Shown here: one piece after another, positions 45,922 through 59,623 of the stretch
How positions within the stretch are numbered: position 1 is the stretch's first letter
How the letters are laid out: each line of letters opens with the position of its first letter
Assembly (NCBI GenBank): GCA_964247055.1
Contig: OZ176050.1
Coordinates: 13,516,001-13,580,000 of the forward strand
Direction: 5' to 3'
DNA length: 64,000 bases
Origin: Paragordius varius
Taxonomy: Eukaryota > Nematomorpha
Translations under genes and position numbers: made by a program
The notes under the pieces: model-generated
Seen by the model: only the letters and a program-made list of their open reading frames with translations
What the model was told of the DNA's origin: nothing
Databases searched by the model: none

Positions 45922-48295
45922 CAGGGGTAGCCAAACGGTAGACCGCCGACTTCGTGACCTCGAGATTTCATTAAAAATATTTTTACATAAAATTTTTTTG
46001 CTAAAAATTATAAATTATTTTTATTTTATTTTTAAAAAATTTACTTGTTAACAAAAATTTATTTATAAATAAGTTATTTTATTAATATATTTTAATAATA
46101 TGATATTTTAATCGAACTTTATATTATTCGAGATTTCTTTAGAGCAGGTCTTCTTAAACTTTTGTAATTCCAGAAACCATTTATGATTGCGAGTTTCTTA
46201 ACGACCCCAACAAATTAAAAAAAATAATATTTTTGAATATGAAAATATATAAATTTAGAATTTGTTTTGAAATATATAAAAATTTAAAGTTGAAATTTTG
46301 CACAAAATTAAAGTGACCAGATATTTTGAACTTTGACGCAGTACAAAATAAAACATACTTTGCCTGTTTTTACACCATCGGGGTGGTATATTATACAGTT
46401 TCCAAAAAATCTGTTAAAATAAACGCAAAACTTCCGACATTGTGCAATAATTTTAAATATATGCTAAATTTTGATATCGACCAAATATATTTTTAAAAAA
46501 AGCATACTTTCTAAATTTAATTTTAGAAAAATTTTGTTGAAGCGTACTTCATACTATTTTGAGCATGATGGAAACGATATAAACGGTTGAGATGTTATTT
46601 TAATTATATTTAAAATTCGATAATGCTAAACATTTTTCTCACTCAAAATTTTGATTAAAATATTCGTTTGTTTTAAATTTAGGTTAAATAAAAATTGTGT
46701 TTTTTACAAAAATTCACAAAAATTTGCAAGCAAACTTTAAATTAAAATTTTCAACCTATAGTAATGCACATCATCGAATAAAGGGTTTTATTATATCGTA
46801 AAGCCTTGTACTGTTTCCATCATGCTTCAAAATAGTGTAGTTTCAACAAAATATCTCAAATATGCAAAATAATAAGAAAACTAATAAAAATTAAAGTTTA
46901 GGAAAAAAATAAAGAAATATCATAGCCTCCACCTTGAGTATAAAAAACGTAAAAACTCTAAATTTTTTAATACAAAAAAAAGGTTTTTTCGAAATCATAT
47001 GCCATATATAATGATTTCTTATGATTATGTTACAGGAATTACATATTTTATATAATTTTCCGTTTGTTTCTAAACCTGATTAAACTTTTATTAAAATATC
47101 ATAATTAAAATTTTTGAGGAACCTCTTTTTACGGAAGCCCTGAGTGAAAGAGTCATTAGCCAGAATCTTATGGTGTGGAGTTCGGGATTTATAGTTTCGC
47201 CACTGCGCGAAAGGCAATCATAATCGGTTTGACCGATCCAAAATTGTATAATGCGAGCAGAAAATAATATACCAATTAAAATTAGGCCAATCTTAATTTT
47301 TTACCGCAAAATAAGCCAGTTCTTTACAAATTATGGGTTTATTTTTACAGAGGGTACTATATCAAATTCTAAAATAATTTTTTTGAATAAATAAGAGGTA
47401 GTTAATATATATTCATTAATTGAATTTTTTAATTTTAAAAAGCAGTACAAAAGTGGGCGCAGTACAGTCGCAGTTTTTTTCTGAAAATCCAGTACTGTAC
47501 TGCGAAAAACAGCCTATCTGGCCACATAACACAAAATGTTATAGAAATTTTATTATAGTTTCAAAAACAAAAGTGGATTCTGACCGTCTTAATCTCAAAT
47601 ATATACAAGTAGTTGCATGGTAAATATTAAATTAAAGTTTATGTTAAAAATTTAATGATATAGATGTGCCTGTTTTTATATTGCATAACAAATCACAAAT
47701 CTTGGTGTAATGTTTAAATGCTGGACGTAGGAGTCCATCGATTACGTGGGAATTTCCCAATTATTGCTTTGTCTTGGCATGATCTTTCATGACATGCTTT
47801 TAACTAAACTTAATACTACGGGATGACAGTCTTTTATATTTATGGAATTTACTATCTTGAAGAAAATGTCCATTATTTAAAACCTATGAAATAATCCATA
47901 GAAGCTGGTAAAAGGTATTTGCCAAGATCTGCAAATCCATTTCTTACTTCAATCATTTAAAATCCGTCGCAAGATGTAAAAGTTAATTATCCATTGCAAA
48001 TTAAAAAAATTCAAGTATTTGTACACAGATTGTGGCAATCAGAGGTCTTCTAAACAACTTCATGTATTTTGATAAAATTAAGATTACATATGAAAATAGC
48101 TGCTCAAAAATTATTGTTTTTCCTAATAGTTAATGGCTTATGCTGGTCACCCCAATGCATAAATAGATATATGAATTGTACCATTTGTGTTGAAGTGATA
48201 AATGAATGTTTAAATACTTTTTAATATACATATGTGCCTGCGTCAAATTTTCTCCCAAAAATATAGCCCGCGGGAAAAAATAATGGCCACCTCTG
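45922..48295. mobile_element. hAT-like DNA transposon, decayed, with perfect 8-bp target duplication
   Basis: Left end CAGGGGTAGCCA and inverted right end CAGAGGTGGCCA match at 10 of 12 positions. The 8 bp GTATAAAG occurs directly before and directly after the element, the target-site size of the hAT superfamily. A GCCCGCGGG block lies just inside the right end. Length is 2,374 bp, of which about 1.2 kb is a second element nested at 46313-47525. I could not find an intact transposase frame; fragments of the remaining interior show no motif I can name. Confidence 0.85.
46313..47525. mobile_element. Nested inverted-repeat element inside the hAT-like transposon
   Basis: Left GTGACCAGATA followed within 20 bp by CGCAGTAC; right end inverts as GTGGCCAGATA followed by CGCAGTAC. 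The interior shows a further inverted pair (about 46535-46590 and 46800-46850: TTTTGAGCATGATGGAAACG and CGTTTCCATCATGCTTCAAA-like). No coding frame is recognised. Confidence 0.6.
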
Positions 48296-49184
48296 GTATA
48301 AAGTATAGGCGTCCATAGAGACTTTTATAATATATTCTACTAATAGTAAAAAATATCAGCCATTTTAAAATTGCAATCATCCTATCACTTCCAATGAATT
48401 GACACTATTTTAAATAATCTATATATTAATGTTTCAAATGGATGCACAAATTTTTTTATATATATCATTTACTTCAAATTCACTTTTGAACATAATTAAA
48501 ACCAAATTTCAAAATATAATGTGTTTTAAGATAAATTAAATATATGGATGTTAAAATTTCCTTATGACATATATTAATATATTTTCTCTGTGTTAGTTTT
48601 TTTATAATATCAAAAATTAGAAACAGCAATTATTAATTTTAAGTTAATAGCACCTTTGAAACGTTGAAGGTAAAACTTAAAATGTTTGATAGTGTATTAT
48701 TTAAAAGTTTGATGATTTTGAAATATTTATGAATTCAAAGGAAGGGTAAGTTTTTTTATAATAGATATTTGAAAAGTTTTATTTACCTTATGGATCTCAA
48801 AATCCGATTATCCGACAAAGCATATATTATCGTTTTTTCCACATTTACCGATGTGTTCTTATCGGAACAAGTATTCTATCGGGTAAATAAGTTAAAAATG
48901 AGTTAAAAAATCCTTATTTCCATAAGAATTTCTTGTAAATGCAAACTGTTAAAAATATAAAATAATGGCACCAAGGGTCATTGGTTGGATATAATTCGCG
49001 TTATATATAAAATTTTACTGCATCCTGAAATAATAAGGATATTTAAAATATCGGGATTGGTAAATCGATTTTTACAACCCTTTTTACTTTCTCTGTTTTT
49101 ATTGGTTATACAGAGTAAGTTTTGGTTTTAAAAATTTAAAATTATTAATGAATATTGTATAATACGCGCACAAACATTTTGTCT

Positions 49185-49231
<47 letters not shown>

Positions 49232-50561
49232 CATTTCACACTATTTTTTACCTTGTGGCAATACAGTAGCTTATGTGTAAAAAACAACAAATGGCTAAAA
49301 TTAATCTTTATCGTAACAACATTATATATTTATTTATTAAATTATGGACAAAATGTATTTCATATGATATGCTACTGTTTTATACCAAATTCTGAATCGG
49401 CCAACATAAATGTGCTAATTGAAGTCTCATAAGTAGATTTTTATAGACAAAAACACGTGTACAAAATAAATATTTGCAAATTTATTCAAAAACCGTCTAT
49501 TAAATAAAAAATGCAAACGGTTTTAGAGACCGTTTTTAGTTGTATTACGATTCTTAAAAATAATAACCTAAGGCTTACATGAGATTATTTACAAGGGAAT
49601 ACTAACTTTAACCAAGAAGGACAAAAGTTCAGTGATATATAGAAAGTCATCAATGATCCCATATGGACATGTTTCACAACTCATAGTTGTTGGTCCCTAA
49701 GTTTTTTTTAAATTTTCATAAGCATTATTAACTCATTTTTATGTGTAAATAAAATAAAATGTTTATTTTAGTGGGATTTACATTCTTCTAGACAAAGGGT
49801 TTTAACAAATTATTTTAATTTAATATGGAAAAGGCAATAAGTAATGTTTGAACACACATATGCATCTTTATTTTTTTACCGCTGACGACGGATATTTATA
49901 GTAGTGTCCGAAATTGTTTGCACGTTTTCTTATTATTTTATATGACACGTTTTGAAAACATTTCCATACATATATATATATATATACATATATATATTTA
50001 CTATTCACGTGTCGAAAATAAATTATATAATACCCTATAAAATAATTTAAATGCATCAAAAATAAGGACAATTAGGCTTAAGTTAAGCGAACACTTATAC
50101 ATGGGAGGAACTATTTAAATAAATTTAACGCTAAAAAAAGAACATTATAGCGGTAATCAATTATTGATTTTGTAGATAACATTGTATGATGGCACGTGAA
50201 CTTATCAATATCACACTGTAAAACATGTGATATTTTAAAAAATAATTATTAATGGGTCAAAATTTTAAAAAATGTGAACTAACCTTAAATTATAATAAGC
50301 ATTTAAGAAATGAGTAATTTGTCTGGTCATTGTATAGTGAATATAAATATAATGATAAATGTCTTTATAAAAGTTTCATTCATTCATGCAAACATAGAGA
50401 TATTCGATATATTTTGTCATTGTTAGGATCCAATTTTTTACTAATTTTTAATTTAATAGGATACAAAGACAGGTACATATTTTTATTACATATTATTTAT
50501 ATTTAATCCTTATATTATTGTACATTGAGATATTATTCCTACAGATACTTAAAACCAGAAA
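48296..50561. other. Intergenic spacer upstream of the dehydrogenase gene
   Basis: No gene is supported. It contains a worn family A MITE (about 48465-48690), an (AT)n run at about 49188-49226, another at 49972-49996, and an acceptor-like TCCTACAG at 50537-50544 that probably ends a 5'-untranslated intron of the dehydrogenase gene. Confidence 0.45.
48465..48690. mobile_element. Family A MITE, heavily degenerate
   Basis: Starts TATATCATTTACTTCAAATT with CACTTTTGAACATAATTAAA, and contains CTTATGACATATATTAATAT in the centre; the right arm is reduced to AACGTTGAAGGTAAAACTTA. Confidence 0.45.
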
Positions 50562-53500
50562 ATGAAGACAGTTAAATTGACAGATTTAAGGAAATTGAAA
50601 TCTCTATCAATGGATAAAGATGGACCTGAACCAAAACCTTCGCCATCTCAAATCGAGTCACAAATTGTTGAAATGGATAAACAACCTATTCCCGACGTCC
50701 CACCTGGTGGTGCGCGCATAAGAGTATACCAAATTAAAATAAAATTATACAACTTTACCTAATATGTCATAATAATTGGACCTAGCTTTAGTTTTAATAC
50801 CAGAACTTTTTACTAATTCACATAGGCATGATATGGCAAAAATATAATGTCCAGACTTTAGATACGTTTTATCGTTTATTTTTACTATATCAAAATTTTT
50901 TAGGTATCTTATGCGGGTGCCTGTTTTTTCAATGTCGGAGGCGACAATAGTCACAAATTTTCCAGAAATGGACAACAGCAGCAGCAAGGAATGCCAACCT
51001 CATTTTCTGCTGGATCTTTTAGCAGCCAAGCCTCACCCCTTCCCCCAAGTCCGTTTGGTGTTAAGGGCATTCGCGATACTTCACTTTTTTCTGGTTTTAT
51101 AACTTTTTATACCATTTACAGTTCAAATTCACCCTCGAACAATTCAAATTCACCCTTAAACAATTCAAATTCACCCTTGAACAATTTGAAGTCACCCTCG
51201 AACAATTCAAATTTACTCTAAAAATAAATTATGTGTTTTCGAACTAATATAACTCATTACTAATATGAAATTTATCTTTATGGCTTAATTTATTATTTTT
51301 TTCAGTATTATTTTAATTTTAAACAAAATTTTATGTTTTAAAATTAAAAAAAATATATAGGTAATTTTTCATCTTAAAAAACATATAATTTGTTTGAGGG
51401 TGAATTTGAATTGTTCAAGGGTGATTTAAAATGTAAATGGTATATTTTACGTAGTATGTATGTGTCATATTTTTATTGTGTGAGCCAATAGATAGAAAGT
51501 TATATACACTGGTTTGTGGTTTTAGTATTTTTGGATTAAATAAATTTGGTCAAGTTTATCGAAACAAATTTCGATATGTAATTATTTATTTTTTTCAGTT
51601 TTACAAACGAAAATTCATTGATTATCAGATTTGCGATTTGCCATACATAACTTTTTCGATTTTTTATTTTTATTATATAATACAGTTGTTTTTCAACTAA
51701 AGAAGCGCTTTTATGATAAATACTGCGCAAAATATGGATATTAAATAATTGATTCGTTTAACATATCGACATTTAAATTTTTTAGATACTTTTGGTTTTA
51801 TTCGTACTACTTTTTATTTTGGAGTTTAATTTTAAGTTTTAGCCTATTATGTATAATTGTACGCAAAACTGGCTCGATTTAAAGGCGTTTTTAGTTAAAC
51901 AGGTATTGATAGGTCTTTTGGTTTTGAAAAAAAAGCGATTTGTAATAAGTTTTATAAAAATATTAAAGATACTTTTTAGTTAAAAATGCTATATTCAGAG
52001 ATTTACATCACTTATATGTAGTTGATATGACACAACATTTTGTCTGTATAATTATTAATATATTAATCGCCTTGGGCGTTTTTGTTTCGTGGAATTTTGT
52101 TATAAATATTCGTAGAATAAAAATGACATAATTGTTTGACGCACATGTTTTTATAAATACAAAACAATCATTTCAGTCCTTCGATTCAAATTGGGGTAGT
52201 TGGATACCCCAGGCTTGTTTAAAATTAAATTTTTTGGAAAAATATGGAACCATGGCAAAATTTTGCACTTATATAACTTATAAAAAAATTTTTCTTCAAA
52301 AATACTTGTTATTACTTGTTTGAAGCTAAAACCCAAAAAGTAAAAATTTAGTCTACGTGAGATATATGAAATATTAAGATAAAATAATACAAAATAAACC
52401 GTTTTTTCTATTTTCATCAATTTTAGATGTAATTTATATAAAAAATTAGCTTTAATTTTACCCTTAAAATTAAATCAACACGATATTTTGCAAAAATTTT
52501 ATAAATAAAAATGGCGTCAAAGTAGTTTGACATGGAACTTTTTTTCCAAAACATAATTTTATTTAGATATTTGGCCATATTTAAATAATTTTTATTGGGA
52601 TAGACGCATAAATTTAAATTGGGACCGTTACCTTCAGTAGTTTTTTTTAAAAATCGTAACTTAAATTTAGTCTGGGGTATTTAGATCCCCCAATTTAAAT
52701 CGAAGTGTTAAATTATAAATACAGTAGTAAAAAGTATAAATATCACGAAATTTTAATAAATTGACATTATTTGTAATTCCACGATATATTCTATAATCAC
52801 AATCAAAAAAATATAGTTTTAAAAACTACCATCCCTCTTTTTAGCCAGGTCTTTTTTTATAAATATTGTTTTTTTAAAAATTCCAACTTAAATTTGGTCT
52901 GGGGTATTTAGATACCCCAATTTGAATCGAAGTGTTAATCATAAATACAGTAGTACAAAGTTTAAATATCACGAAATTTTAATAAATAATTTGACGATAT
53001 ATTCTGGATTCTAAATCAAAAAACAATAAAATTATAGAAACTACCATCCCTTTTTTTAATCAGTTCTTTTATAAATATTTAGAGTTTTTTGCATTTTTTT
53101 TGAATTTAAAGTTTTGATTTTTAGGTTTTGAAGTTTCTGGCCATATAGACGCACTCAGTGAAACAGCTGATCCTGCTTATGGATTTCACGTGGGAGATCG
53201 TGTTATCATTTACCCTTATCCTGGATTAGTTATTAATGGGTATTTATGACTAATTTTAACCATTTTTTGTTAAAAACAATTTTTACGGAGCCAAATTTTT
53301 ACTAAAATTATATAAATGCAGTTATTAATGGTTTGTGAATAGCTTGTTAAATAGATATTATATATATAATTGATAATCAAATGGGTATATTTTATATTAA
53401 ACTAATTTAATGCAAATATTTTATATAAGACTTATAATGTAATATATTTAAATAAAATGATATTATAATTATTTTGGAAGGTACGAACGTAAGATTTTAT

Positions 53501-56500
53501 CACAAAATCAATTATCATAATTTTAAGCTTATTAGTTTAGTCAATATTTAAAGTCCTTTTATATTGAGTTAATATTTATAATTTAATATTAACAGTCCAT
53601 TACCTTTTGGCGTAGTTTTATATCCCCAGAGCGATTTCAAATGTGAATACTTTAAAAAGTATATATGGTATTAAGCCGAATTTAAAATTATGCTTTCTTT
53701 AGCCTTTTAGGCGCATTAAACAAAAAATTTTTTAAAAATGTAAAATTGTAAAAAAATCCTTATCTCAAACTTTTTGGCCCCCATTTTTTTAAAAATTTTT
53801 TGGAATCGCTAAGAAACAGGCAAATGAATGTATGTTATGTTTAGAAAATGTAAATAATTAACTTATAAAGATTTTATGCTACATTTCACCAGTAAAAACT
53901 TGATATCTTTTTATTTTATTATGAGTTATTAGTGTTAATCGTGTTTTAGAGCTGTACCAATTTTACACTCTTGAATTCACAAAACTGTGGAAATATAAAC
54001 TTTTTTATTTAATAATATATGAGAACAATGTTTGATGAATAAATTTTTACTATATCATACCTTTCAAAACTGTGGTTAATTTACAAAATTGAGCTCTGGG
54101 ATATAAAACTACCCCAAAAGGTAAACTAGGACAAAAAAGTGAAAAGGTAATGAAGTTTTAAACCATCCAACTTATATAAAACAAAATAAATTAATCTAAA
54201 TGGTATAAAATCTTTTCCAAAAAATTGGCAGAATTTCTTCGATCCTCGGTCGTTTTATCGAAATTAAGTGGAATCTTATACTATATTATACATATAATAC
54301 ATTCAATTACAAAAAAATTATATTATACACTTTTTGTTTGATATTTTTTTCTAGATATTCCGAATACATTGCCGTGCATGATGTGAAATATTTGGTGACC
54401 GTACCAGAAAATGTGCCTCTTGACGTGGCCGCCATGTTGCCAGCTGGCGCTTTATCAGCTGAGACGGCAATTAGAAAAGCGCGACCTTTCATCTGTGAAA
54501 TGTTGAAACAAAAAGGTTTTACTTTTTGTTTGTTTCAGGATAAATTTATATAATTAAAACTGTTAAATTTAAATTATAATTTGGTTTAAAATTGTAAGAA
54601 GTTATTTAAAATTTTATATTAACCTCGCTTTTTAAATAAAATCAGGATTTAGCTTGTCTTAAGCGTGTTAAAGAGTATAAATTTCATTTTTTCGATAGTA
54701 AAGTTACTCATTTTCAAACTTTATCGTTCGTATAAGGAAATAAAAGTTTAAGTCTATAAAATATGAAAAATTATATTAACAATGATTTTTTGAATATTAC
54801 TAGTAATCTTTGTCAAACATTAACAAAATTTGATCCAAATTATAAATGAAATTTAATATATAAAACAAATTAGAAGGGAAATTAAAAATATTTATCACTC
54901 ACACTTGTATAATATACCATTTACAGGTAAAATCACCCTTAAAGAATTCAAATTCACCCTTGAACAATTCAAATTCCCCTAAAAATTATGTGTTTTTTAA
55001 GATTAAAAATTACCTTTCATTTTTTTATATTTTAAAAAAATTAAATTTTGTTTAAAATTAAAATAATACTGAAATAAACTATGCCATAAGAATATATTTC
55101 TTACCAATGATGAGTTATAATAGTCGCCCGAAAACACTCACTTTATTTTTAGGGTAAATTTGAATTGTTCAAGGGTAAATGTGAATTGTTCAAGGGTAAA
55201 GTGAATTTGAATTGTTCAAGGGTGAAATTGAATTGTAAATGGTATATATATATATATATATATATATTTTCTTTTTTTTTAGAAAAAATAACCATGATCA
55301 TTGTTGGTTCTGGTGGGCTTGCTTTATGGACTTTAAAATTTGCTAAACACCTGTGTGACAGTTGTCCAGAGTTTGGGGAACAGCATATACGCATTGTTAT
55401 AGCTTGTACTAATGTAATTTTTCTTTTATCTTTTTTCTTTTTTGTAAAATTAAATTATTTAAGTCCTCTAGATTTAGATTTTTAATTAACATTAAGCATT
55501 TGCTACTTTTAATCTCTAACAAATATATTTTATAGTAAGTTCACAATTATCTTGTTGGATAATTTTGAGGTTTTAACTGAAAAAAAGTTTTTTTTTTAAA
55601 CGATAAAATTGCTGATATACCATTTGCACTTTAAGAGTGTCTTTAAACACTTCTGGTTGGTCCTTGAACATTTCAAGTTGGTCCTTTGACATTTTTGTTT
55701 TGTTTTTTAACTTTTATCAATCAAATCATATATAATTCATCTATTTTATTGTTTTTAACCTATTTTCTATTTTTTTAATATAAATTTTAAATCATTATCA
55801 ACTTTCAATCACTGAGAAACCTTATATCTTTATAAATTTTTTAAAAATATTTTGGATACCTATAAGATTTTAAAATGTAGTAAAATGTATTAGTTTTCTG
55901 GATTATTATTTACAATTTTTCATTAAAAACAATTAAAAGTTAAAAATTGTGTTAAATTAAAAAAATAGTTAAAACAAAAAAGTGGTTTTTAAACAAAAAA
56001 TATTATTTTTAAATGAATAAATATATTATAAATAAAGAAAATTAGATTAAAAATAATAAATTAAAAATACATGCATGAATTATGGTTAAATCAAAATCTA
56101 AAAATTTTAGGGACTAACTTGAAGTGTTAAAGGACCAACTTTAACTGTTCAAGGACACTCTTGAAGCGCTAATGGTATAAATTAAATATATATATATATA
56201 TATATATATATGATATGTCATTTAATGTTATGATATGTTTAGGAAGCAGGACTTCTTATTGCTCTTGATGAGGGTTGTCACGATGTTGTACATTGGAATG
56301 AAGGTAATATACACACATTTTACACTTCAAACTTATAACAATTTAAATTCACCCTTAAACAATTCAAATTTACCCTAAAATAAATTACGTGTTTTTTAAG
56401 ATTAAAAATTAGCAATATTTTTTAGAAAAATAATATTTTGTTTAAAATTTGAATAATACTGAAGAAAAAGTAATAAACTAAGTGATAAACATAAATTTTA

Positions 56501-59500
56501 TATTAATAATGAGTTATATTAGCTCAAAAACATATAATTTATTTTTAGGGTGAATTGGAATTGTTCAAGGGTGAATTTGAATTGTAAATTTTATACATAA
56601 GTACAGTAAAAATAATTATACGGACAAAACATAAAAATATAGAAAGATTTTTTCTCAAAAGAGAACCATACCTTTTTAAACTTTAGATTTTCATGCCTAA
56701 ATATTGTGTAATAACATATGAAAAATATATAATTGATTGTGCTACCGATATACATCTCTATTTCATATTGCCATTCGAAACAATGAGTTAGTTATGTCTA
56801 AACAAATCAAGATAAATAAAGTATAATTGTTTTTTGAAAAAAATATTTGGTCCTTATATTTTTAACTTTTTTGTCCATATTAATTCGATTTTCTGTAAAT
56901 GCCTTTTATGTGGCCAACAAAATATTATATATTTTGCCCCAAGGTTTACATCAAAAATTTACTATTAGGAGGGAAATACTAAATATTTTAGTTAATATTT
57001 TTTTTATAATTATTTACATTAAAACTTACTATCATAAAAGTAATTAAACACCACCATTTTTTAATATAAAAATTTATAATTATTACCTTAGATTTCTCTA
57101 ACCCCATGTTTTTATGGATAAATACATAATTTATTATACTGAAATGACATTCAATTCCTGAGTTTTACGTTTTATTAGAAAAGTATTTGATAAAAGCCGT
57201 TTTTTTTAATTTTCAAATATGAAAATTAAAAAAATGGGTCAATAATAAATTATTTTTAATTGTATTTAAATTATAACAATGTTAAATTTAAATCTGATGC
57301 AATATACAGTATGAGTTAGTATAAATTCTAGAAAATTATTTATGCAGCAAAGAGAATTTATCTTAGCTAATAATGTAAAAAGTGAAAAATATTACTTTAA
57401 ACCAATAATATTGCCCTTTGTTGTATATGTTATTTGGCAATAATTAATAACTTTCTAGGAATGTATACTAACTTATACATTATGAGTAAAAACACGTTGA
57501 TTTTATACGAATTATTGACAGATAACATATTAACAAAAAGCATTATTGTTGACTAAATGTTTTATTCTTTGGTTTTTTTGCCATTTATATTTTGTTGTTT
57601 TAACTATAAATTCTATCTGGTTGCATATAGACACAGTTAAAATTAGAAGTATATGGTTGTTTTTTATACGAAATATTTTAGTTTTTTACACATTTTCTCT
57701 TTATACTTTTTACTATTTGTGTTTTAATAATATCCAAAAATTAAAAGCTATGGCTGTTTTTATATTTAAAAATATCAGACTTTAACCTTTTCAATGCGTT
57801 CTGCTTATATAAAATTCCAATTTTTACTGTAAATAAATATTATAATTATATACCATTTACAATTCATATTCACCCTCGAACGATTCAAATTCACCCTTGA
57901 ACAATTCAAATTCACCCTAAAAATAAGTTATGTTTGTGTTTTCGAACTGATATAACTCATTATTAATATGACATATATCTTTATAGCATAGTTTATTATT
58001 TTTTCAGTATTATTTTAGTTTAAAACAAAATTTTATTTTTAAAAAATATATAAAATATAGGTAATTTTTCATCTCAAAAAACACATAATTTATTTGAGGG
58101 TGACTTTGAATTGTTCAAGGGTGAATTTGAATTGGGTATATCAAAATTAAAACTGTATCGTTTGTTTGATGTTTGTCTTTATAAAATTTCAATTTTGTCC
58201 TAGGTGAATTTGAACAAAACCTGTTACAAAGGACACGGAATGTCCTCAGTTCGGTCCAGAATGCGCAAATGGGTTCCCCTGTCGTTCGTGAAAGACGGCG
58301 ATCATCTGCTCTAGATCAGCTGAGAGGATCAGCTGTTTTTTCATCATCAACAGCTGTAACTGTGAATGCCACCACAAATGGGAAAGATGCAACACATCAT
58401 ATGGACACGCTCGATGAAATGGGTTCCGGTGGATTAGTTTTTAAAAGTAGGCATTATAGATTTTGAGTTTTAATTTTGGAAGTTATGAAATAATTTTGTA
58501 AAGTTCAAAACTTTTGACAAAGTTTTAAAAGGGTTTTTTACAAGAGAATTTTGGATGTTTTTTGGAAAAAGTTTTGTAAATTTAAATAATGATGTAGTTT
58601 AACGTATTGATATTAAAATTGTGGCCCACGCGCATGCCGCCCTAAAAGTGCTTTTTAACTGTCTGAAGAATTATTTTGAATATATATGCAAATGTGTCAA
58701 ATAGCTTTTAAAATTTTATCAGTATAATGGCTTTTGAGGTAAGAAAAATATTTTTTTGGTAGCCCTTTAAAAAATTTGGGTATTATTGGCATAATGTATT
58801 TTATGGTTATACATAATACACTTGTTTTGCTTGGTTAAATGTTGAACACTTAAAGGGTTAGTTTTATATTTTTATTTATTATATTAATTACATATGTGGT
58901 AAAAATTGAAATTATACTGACAGGTGAAAATAAAAAGACAATTTTTCCAAAAACAACTTTTAAGCTTACTTTTTTTAAATATAACTATCTAATTTTGACT
59001 GCAAAGTATAAAATAGAGATGTAAATTGGTAACATAATAATTTTATTTTACTATTGTATTTAAATAATGTTTTTTAGATAAATTAAGGTTTGAAAAGTAT
59101 GGATGTCTTTTGAAAAAAAAAGTTTGTCTTTATATTACGTTTTGTCCGTATAACTTTAATTTATAATGTCTATTTTGTCGTTAAATTATGTAATTATATT
59201 TAAATTTTAATAATTTTCCCCATTTAAAATTAGAAATCGAAAATGGACATGATGAAGAACGACAACGGAAAATATCTACTCAATCTATATCAGGTAATTT
59301 TTTTCACAATAATGATTAATTTTTTTTTGAAATATTCACTTTTGATATTTTTCATTCAAAAAATAAGGTGTAAATTATACAAAGTAAATCTATTATTTTA
59401 TATTAAAATCAACTAAAGTTACAGTATGCATTTTAATGGTTGCTTATTTCACACTAGAGTTTGGCAATTTGCAACCACAGTAGTGTATGGAAAAATTGTT

Positions 59501-59569
59501 GTTTTTTCCATACACTGTATTGTAAATCGCCCAACTTTAGTTTGAAATAAGCAACCATTAAAATGCATA

Positions 59570-59623
<54 letters not shown>

